A stretch of DNA of 20,479 nucleotides, from positions 1-20,479 of the forward strand of contig SLOW01000333.1 in assembly GCA_007132315.1 (NCBI GenBank), given 5' to 3'. The notes beneath the pieces were generated by a model. The model saw nothing but the letters and a program-made list of their open reading frames with translations. It ran no database searches and was not told where the DNA came from. This DNA comes from Opitutales bacterium. Lineage in GTDB: Bacteria > Verrucomicrobiota > Verrucomicrobiia > Opitutales > T3Sed10-336. Positions 15,881 to 20,479 of the stretch are shown one piece after another (position 1 is the stretch's first letter; each line of letters starts with the position of its first letter). Both the position numbers and the translations under genes were made by a program.

Positions 15881-17338
15881 ATGCCACTCTCGCTCTACGA
15901 TTCATTGACGCGGTCGCAACAGGAAATCCGTCCCCTCGACGGCGAGACGCTCCGATTCTACTGCTGCGGTCCCACCGTGTACGGCCCGGCCCACATCGGC
16001 AACCTGCGCACCTTCCTTCTCCAGGACGTCTTCCGCCGCACCGTGGAAATGTCGGGGTTGCCGGTCAAACACGTGCGCAACCTCACCGATGTGGACGATA
16101 AGACCATCCGCGAATCGCGCGCCCGGAACGAACCCCTGCGGGAGTTCACCCGCGGCTGGACCGAACGTTTCCACCGGGACGCCGAAGCCCTCAACATGCT
16201 TCCGCCGGCGGCCGAACCCGCGGCCACCGAACACATCGATCGGCAGATCGAGCTGATCCGGCGCCTGATCGAACGCGGCCACGCCTACGCGGCCGACAGC
16301 GGATCGGTGTATTTCCGGGTTTCATCATTCGAACCGTACGGCAAACTCTCCCGCCTGAAGGAACGCGAAATCACCACGGGTCGGGAACGCGAAGACGGCG
16401 AGCCCATCGACGCCGACGAGTACGAACGCGATTCCGGCGCCGATTTCGCCCTGTGGAAAGCCCGCAAGGAGGAGGACGGCGACGTGTACTGGGAGAGCCC
16501 CTGGGGACGCGGCCGGCCCGGCTGGCACCTCGAGTGCAGCGCCATGAGCATGGCTTACCTGGGAGAAACCTTCGATGTCCACGGCGGCGGAATCGACCTC
16601 GCGTTCCCCCACCACGAAAATGAAATCGCCCAAAGCGAGGCCGGCACCGGTCAGCCCTTCGCGCGGCACTGGTTTCACTGCGCCCACCTGATGGTGGACG
16701 GCAGAAAAATGAGCAAGAGCCTGGGTAACCTGTACACCCTGGAGGAAATTCAGGCCAAGGGTCACTCGCCCATGGCGCTGCGTTACGCCCTCACCTCGGC
16801 CCACTATCGCCAGCAACTGAACTTCACCCTGGAATCGCTGCACGCCGCCGAAAGCGCCCTGAAGCGTCTTCGCCGGAAAGCGGACGTCCTCATGGCCGCC
16901 TCCGGCCTTGACCGCGGAGCCTTCTATGATCGAGACCGCCTCCTGCGTCACGGCCCTCCCGCCGCCGCTCCGTTCAACAGCGTCTGGAATCGCCTTCTCG
17001 ACGATCTCAACACCCCGGCCGCGCTGGGAGAATTGTTTCGCGCACTGAGCGAGCTGGGCGATCGCCCGGAGAATATCCGCGGCGACCCGCCGGAAAAGGA
17101 GCGGCTCGCGCTGGATTTCGCGGTCCTGCTCGACGCTTTGGGCCTGAATCCGCACGCGGCCGGGGAATCGGACGCCCGCGAAGCCCCCGAAGAAATCCGT
17201 GCCCTGGCCGACGAACGCTGGCAAGCCAAGAAGTCACGCGATTTCGCCCGCGCCGACGCCCTCCGCGAGGAAATCAGCCGCGCCGGCTGGCAGATTCTCG
17301 ACCGCAAGGACGGTTACGACCTCCAATCGGCCGGTTGA
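15881..17338 (+). CDS. cysS: Cysteinyl-tRNA synthetase
   Basis: 485 aa class I aminoacyl-tRNA synthetase that charges tRNA-Cys. The HIGH-type motif is HIGN at 38-41 and the second signature KMSKS is at 276-280. Zinc ligands expected for cysteine recognition are present: Cys29 (YCCGPTVYG), Cys219 (WHLECSAMS), His244 and Glu248 (FPHHENE). The C-terminal DALR-like anticodon-binding region includes FARADALREEI, then GWQILDRKDGYDL. An insertion of about 15 residues, EREDGEPIDADEYER, lies near 169-183. The ATG at 15881 has no Shine-Dalgarno. The gene is divergent from hemB and followed by an independently promoted orphan gene. Confidence 0.97.
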   Translation: MPLSLYDSLTRSQQEIRPLDGETLRFYCCGPTVYGPAHIGNLRTFLLQDVFRRTVEMSGLPVKHVRNLTDVDDKTIRESRARNEPLREFTRGWTERFHRDAEALNMLPPAAEPAATEHIDRQIELIRRLIERGHAYAADSGSVYFRVSSFEPYGKLSRLKEREITTGREREDGEPIDADEYERDSGADFALWKARKEEDGDVYWESPWGRGRPGWHLECSAMSMAYLGETFDVHGGGIDLAFPHHENEIAQSEAGTGQPFARHWFHCAHLMVDGRKMSKSLGNLYTLEEIQAKGHSPMALRYALTSAHYRQQLNFTLESLHAAESALKRLRRKADVLMAASGLDRGAFYDRDRLLRHGPPAAAPFNSVWNRLLDDLNTPAALGELFRALSELGDRPENIRGDPPEKERLALDFAVLLDALGLNPHAAGESDAREAPEEIRALADERWQAKKSRDFARADALREEISRAGWQILDRKDGYDLQSAG

Positions 17339-17377
17339 TCGCAGAGGACAAAAAAACAAGAAAAATCCCCGTCGCGG

Positions 17378-17406
17378 TTGCCAAACCTCGGATTCCGTAT
17401 TGTAAT
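17378..17406 (+). promoter_or_regulatory. Candidate sigma-70-like promoter of the 159-aa gene
   Basis: TTGCCA at 17378-17383 and TGTAAT at 17401-17406 each match five of six consensus positions and are separated by exactly 17 bases. Transcription would begin near 17413, giving a leader of about 45 bases before the ATG at 17458. This is the best promoter-like pair I found in the window. Confidence 0.5.
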
Positions 17407-17457
17407 TGAGACACAGTATCAAGCTTCTGATCTCAATTCATTCTTTCGAATCCTTCC

Positions 17458-17937
17458 ATGGAAACGTCAGACAACAACCGGCAACCACAACTGCTTCCAC
17501 CCGGTGGCGGGATAGACTTCCTGCTCGACGAACATCAAGACGATCAAAGCGGTCACGTGATCCTCGACGAGCTCTTGCTGGAAGCGATCCCGCAAGACTC
17601 CGACCTGGTGGACGAACTGCTCGAGCTCAAGTTCGCCCTCATCCAGCGGGAGGGCGCCGAAGACGTGCTGAACCTTTTCTGTCGCCTTCGCCGCCGGCTG
17701 GAGCGCCGCCATTACCTGGCCTGCTACCGCCTGCGCCGATGGCTGGAGAAGCGTATCGAAGCGACGGTCTCGCCCGGCCGGGGATATCCCGCCCACACCC
17801 ATCCGGTCCGGCTTATTCCCCGTACCGTGGATGGCATCGCGAACGCCGTCCTCAACGCCGCCCGAAAGAACGGGACCCTGACTCCGGGCGGCTTTCCGCG
17901 CATCGGTTTCCGATTCGCCTCCCCGGTCCCCGCCTGA
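17458..17937 (+). CDS. Hypothetical protein, 159 aa
   Basis: I do not recognise this protein. It starts at ATG 17458 and shows the GC-rich third codon positions of the neighbouring genes, which supports it over the longer overlapping frame 17406-18155. Residues 1-35 are polar and low-complexity with several Gln and Asp. Residues 36-65 are amphipathic helix (ILDELLLEAIPQDSDLVDEL). Residues 66-101 form a strongly basic helical stretch (LCRLRRRLERR-like, then CYRLRRWLEKRIEA) that could bind nucleic acid or acidic partners. The C-terminus (PVRLIPRTVDGIANAVLNAA) adds one more helix and a Gly/Pro-rich end. No signal peptide or membrane segment is seen. It probably forms its own transcription unit downstream of cysS. 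Function unknown. Confidence 0.7.
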   Translation: METSDNNRQPQLLPPGGGIDFLLDEHQDDQSGHVILDELLLEAIPQDSDLVDELLELKFALIQREGAEDVLNLFCRLRRRLERRHYLACYRLRRWLEKRIEATVSPGRGYPAHTHPVRLIPRTVDGIANAVLNAARKNGTLTPGGFPRIGFRFASPVPA

Positions 17938-17995
17938 CCGGAGGCACGGCAATGCCGGAGCACGGCCCTCACACACCGACTTGCTTGACTCCCAG

Positions 17996-18090
17996 CGTAG
18001 GCCCGCCCGTGAGGGCGGGGGGTGGGAACGCGCGTCATGCAACGACCGCCTCACCGACTCGGCTTTCCCGGTCCTCACGGACCGACCTAC
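17996..18090. repeat. Head-to-head pair of GTAGG-hairpin elements
   Basis: On the plus strand GTAGG (17997-18001) is followed by CCCGCCC-GTGA-GGGCGGG (18002-18019). On the minus strand GTAGGT (18085-18090) is followed by CGGTCC-GTGA-GGACCG (18084-18069). Both have the same plan: GTAGG, a GC-rich stem, a GTGA loop, the matching stem. They face each other across about 50 bases. A further small palindrome, GGCA-CGGCAA-TGCC, lies at 17943-17956. The gap 17938-18203 holds no gene I can support. Confidence 0.65.
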
Positions 18091-18203
18091 AGAAGACCTT
18101 CTTTCCTCGCCCCAATCCCCGTAATCCGCGCTACTCTTTCAATCCGGGCTTTTGACCACTAAACCTTAAGCTGTTTCTTGCTCAATCCGGTAAATAATTC
18201 AGG

Positions 18204-18584
18204 CTAGAGGCCCGCGTTGCCAGGTACCCCGGCCGGGGCCTCGCCGTTTTCGGCCTTGATCTCGGACGTGAACCCGCCACGTGGCCCCCAGCGGGTGACC
18301 ACCCGCATCCAGCGCGGGCGGGCGGCCGCTACGAGATCGTCCAGAATCAGGTTGGTCACCTTTTCGTAGAACACCCCTTCGTTGCGGTAGCCGTTCAGAT
18401 ACAGTTTCAAGCCCTTCAGCTCCAGGCAGGCCTCTTCCGCCACGTAGCTGATCACCACCGTGGCGAAATCCGGTTGTCCCGTTTTCGGACACACCGAAGT
18501 GAATTCGGGAAAGGTGTGCTCGATAACATAATCCCTTTCCGGCTTCGGGTTCGGAAAGGTCTCGAGTAATGACGCGTCGCTCAA
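18204..18584 (-). CDS. queF: NADPH-dependent preQ0 reductase (7-cyano-7-deazaguanine reductase)
   Basis: 126 aa, unimodular QueF of the tunnelling (T-fold) superfamily. It reduces preQ0 to preQ1 on the way to queuosine in tRNA. The catalytic Cys32 and Asp39 lie in FTSVCPKTGQPDF, and Glu74 falls at the substrate-binding position by spacing. The QueF motif region reads LELKGLKLYLNGYRNEG. The residue before Glu74 is Tyr73 (FYE), where the B. subtilis type has His (FHE). I choose the TTG at 18584 as start: GGAGG sits five bases upstream and the residues before it match nothing in QueF. The open frame to 18803 lies inside the preceding pfp gene. The start is 10 bases after the pfp stop, so the two genes are probably co-transcribed. 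Confidence 0.93.
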   Translation of the reverse strand: MSDASLLETFPNPKPERDYVIEHTFPEFTSVCPKTGQPDFATVVISYVAEEACLELKGLKLYLNGYRNEGVFYEKVTNLILDDLVAAARPRWMRVVTRWGPRGGFTSEIKAENGEAPAGVPGNAGL

Positions 18585-18594
18585 TCCGCCCTCC

Positions 18595-19800
18595 TCATGC
18601 CAACGGCTGCCCGAGTTCTTTGAGCATGCGCTTGAACCAGTCGCTCCCGGTGTCGAACGGCTTTCCGCCCTTGATACGATCAAACTCGATGGCGCGGAGA
18701 ATGCCGCCACGATCCTCGTCGTGGCCGACCACCCCGCGCTCCCCCTGGAGCACACAATCGACCGCGGTGTCCACGCAGGCCTGGATGAGCCGCAGGTCCT
18801 CACGGTTGGCCGGGGCGGAGCGGGCGAAATAACCGCTTTTCTGCACCAGCGTCTTCTCGGCCTCGAGCATCTCCGCGAACTGCTTGCCGAACCACGCGCC
18901 CGGGTTGACGGCGTCGAGTTTCACGTGGCCGAACGCGTCGCGCGGCACGTCCTCGCCGGCGGCCTCCATCTCGGCCACGATACTGTCGGCACCCGCGCCT
19001 TCGCCAATGAAGATATTGACGCAATTGTGCTTGTCCATGAGCCCGCGGAGCCGTTCCGCTTCGGCGCGGAGATCGAGTTTCATCTCCGGGAGAAACACGG
19101 CGTGCACGTCGAATCGCTCGCGGGCGAGATCGAGGTCCGGCAGGAACGCTTTGCCCGTCAGCAGACTGCGGTATTCCCGAGCGGTGGCGGCGGTCAACCA
19201 CCCGCAGTGACGGCCCATGACTTCGTGCACGATAAGCTTCCGCGGGTTGGCGCCGTGCTCGTGCACCACGTTTTCAAAAAACCGCGCGCCCTGTTCGGCC
19301 GCGGTGTACGCGCCGAGCGATTGGGCGATTGGATACACGTCGTTGTCCACCGTCTTGGGCAGCCCGACCACGCCAAGCTGGTACTTTTGGTCGGCCAGAA
19401 AGGCCGCCAGGTCGGCGGCCGTCGTGTTGGTATCGTCGCCGCCGATGGTGTGCAGCACATCAACTTTGTCCGCGACCAGGCGCTCGGCCGCGACCTTGAG
19501 GGGATCCTCGCCCTCTTTGATCAGACCGCGTTTCACACAGTCCTTGGTATTGGTCAGCTTGACCCGGCTGTTGCCGATCGGGCTGCCGCCGTAGCGGTGG
19601 AGCAGTCCCGCCCGCCGGCGAATCTCCGGCGTGACTTCGATGCTGTCGCCCAGCAACAACCCTTTGTAGCCGTCGCGGTAGCAGAGAATTTCCACATCCG
19701 GCGCGGTTTCCGAGTACCGCTGAATCAGCCCCCCGATCGCCGAGGACAAACAGGGCGCCAGACCGCCCGCGGTGAGAATGGCAACTTTCTTTACGCTCAT
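18595..19800 (-). CDS. pfp: Pyrophosphate-dependent 6-phosphofructokinase
   Basis: 401 aa. It interconverts fructose 6-phosphate and fructose 1,6-bisphosphate in glycolysis, probably using pyrophosphate instead of ATP. The phosphate-donor motif is GGDD at 120-123 (ATP enzymes have GGDG), and the catalytic loop is PKTVDND at 148-154 with Lys149 (ATP enzymes have Gly). Together these are the classic marks of PPi dependence. Asp152 is the expected catalytic base. MGRHCGWL at 195-202 is the usual substrate-binding segment. The reaction would be reversible and could serve gluconeogenesis. Its stop codon overlaps the region carrying the queF ribosome-binding site. Confidence 0.94.
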   Translation of the reverse strand: MSVKKVAILTAGGLAPCLSSAIGGLIQRYSETAPDVEILCYRDGYKGLLLGDSIEVTPEIRRRAGLLHRYGGSPIGNSRVKLTNTKDCVKRGLIKEGEDPLKVAAERLVADKVDVLHTIGGDDTNTTAADLAAFLADQKYQLGVVGLPKTVDNDVYPIAQSLGAYTAAEQGARFFENVVHEHGANPRKLIVHEVMGRHCGWLTAATAREYRSLLTGKAFLPDLDLARERFDVHAVFLPEMKLDLRAEAERLRGLMDKHNCVNIFIGEGAGADSIVAEMEAAGEDVPRDAFGHVKLDAVNPGAWFGKQFAEMLEAEKTLVQKSGYFARSAPANREDLRLIQACVDTAVDCVLQGERGVVGHDEDRGGILRAIEFDRIKGGKPFDTGSDWFKRMLKELGQPLA

Positions 19801-19916
19801 AATTTCCAGTAATCAGCTCCAACGCGAACCGACCTTCCGGGTCCGGTCCCGCACGAAACACGTCGCCAACAGAACAGGTTCCGTCCCGGGACGCAAGAAT
19901 GCTGTTCGCGCCCGGG

Positions 19917-19942
19917 AGTCTGTCGGACTTCGCCGACAGACT
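19917..19942. repeat. 10-bp-stem palindrome upstream of pfp
   Basis: AGTCTGTCGG (19917-19926) and CCGACAGACT (19933-19942) form a perfect 10-bp stem with a six-base ACTTCG loop. Half of the same element recurs at 2104-2121 beside the xylA stop. The element lies between the Dps-like stop (20004) and the pfp start (19800), so it could terminate the Dps transcript, but no U-tract is present. Confidence 0.65.
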
Positions 19943-20003
19943 TCCAAAATGCCCGCAAGGCGGTCTCCTCGCAACGCCAAGTCCGCAAGCCGTCGGATCC
20001 CCG

Positions 20004-20479
20004 TCAGCTCTTTCCGCCGCCCTTGAGGTAGCTCTTGAGCATCCAAAGGGTCTTTTCGTGCGTTTGCAGGCGGGCTATCAGCATGTCTTCGGTTTCGGTG
20101 TCGCCCGCTTCGCCCGCGGCGTCCTTGACCGTGCGGGTGTCGCGCACGGTTTTTTCGTGAGCCTCGATGAGGGCCGCCACGTAATCGTTCTGCGGCAGGG
20201 GCGCCTCGAGCTCGTCCATGTCGGCCAGCTTGGCGAACGCCTTCAGGCCGCCTACCGCATAGGCCCCAAGCGCCCGCACGCGCTCGGCCAGTTCGTCGGA
20301 CGCCTGAAACAGGTCGTTGTACTGTTCTTCGAACGCCGCATGCAGCGCGAAGAAACCCTCGCCTTCAACGTTCCAGTGCGCATGGTGCGTCAACGCCATC
20401 AGCGCGTAGGTGTCGGCGAGGACCTGATTGAGTCCGTCGGTGATCTTCGTCGTCGCTTTCGCTTTACTCGAAGTGGATG
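20004..20479 (-). CDS. dps: Dps-family ferritin-like protein (5' end outside window)
   Basis: 157 residues are visible; the frame stays open to the right edge, so the start is missing, although only a few residues are probably lost. Dps proteins form dodecamers that oxidise and store iron and protect DNA from peroxide. The first helix carries LTHHAHWNVEGEGFFALH, followed by FEEQYNDLFQASDELAERVRALG, which matches the Dps ferroxidase pattern (His of HWNV, and Asp and Glu of SDELAE). The visible N-terminus SSKAKATTKITDGL contains lysines, as in DNA-binding Dps tails. The C-terminus ends GGGKS. The next gene on this strand, pfp, is about 200 bases downstream and separated by a palindrome. Confidence 0.9.
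   Translation of the reverse strand, partial: STSSKAKATTKITDGLNQVLADTYALMALTHHAHWNVEGEGFFALHAAFEEQYNDLFQASDELAERVRALGAYAVGGLKAFAKLADMDELEAPLPQNDYVAALIEAHEKTVRDTRTVKDAAGEAGDTETEDMLIARLQTHEKTLWMLKSYLKGGGKS

Noticed and set aside
17406..18155. 249-aa plus-strand ORF overlapping the 159-aa gene
   Set aside because: It is Arg/Pro/Ser-rich, as expected for an off-frame reading, and runs through the downstream hairpin repeats. The 17458 frame has better codon use.

Overview
The window is about 20 kb of GC-rich (roughly 60%) bacterial chromosome made mostly of housekeeping genes. Gram-negative character is suggested by an NDH-1 (complex I) operon, a class 2 quinone-linked dihydroorotate dehydrogenase and a lipoprotein signal. 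The divergent RecO-like protein, the pyrophosphate-type phosphofructokinase, the weak Shine-Dalgarno usage and the many small intergenic palindromes make me favour the PVC group, most likely Verrucomicrobiota (Opitutia-like). This placement rests on memory of families, not on a search.

Layout. 1-1307 is a decayed, lower-GC patch. A 3'-truncated fragment of a repeated-family ORF abuts a broken membrane/beta-propeller gene that carries a frameshift and a nonsense codon. 1375-1989 is a short recO-like gene, convergent with xylA (2121-3440, minus); a palindromic repeat lies between them. A small lipoprotein gene follows (minus). 4099-11842 (minus) is a tight nuoBCDEFGHI operon, transcribed from nuoB to nuoI. 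It encodes the hydrophilic arm of complex I plus NuoH, but nuoA and nuoJKLMN are absent from the window. A tRNA-Ser(GGA) on the plus strand is followed by an unusual set of direct and inverted copies of its own 3' end, reaching to the stop codon of pyrD (minus). Next come an uncharacterised protein with a very acidic tail (plus), a palindrome-rich gap, hemB (minus) divergent from cysS (plus), an orphan 159-aa gene with a good sigma-70-like promoter, a second palindrome-rich gap, a pfp-queF pair (minus), and a Dps-like gene (minus) cut by the right edge.

Functional links. NuoB-I oxidise NADH and pass electrons to quinone, and PyrD probably feeds the same quinone pool. HemB makes the haem precursor porphobilinogen. 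PPi-dependent phosphofructokinase and xylose isomerase serve central sugar metabolism. QueF makes the queuosine precursor preQ1. CysS and tRNA-Ser serve translation. Dps stores iron and protects DNA.

I found no CRISPR array, defence island, biosynthetic cluster or intact mobile element. The least ordinary signals are the tRNA-Ser 3'-end rearrangement, the families of small palindromic elements in almost every larger intergenic gap, the split nuo locus, and two conserved-looking proteins I cannot name.
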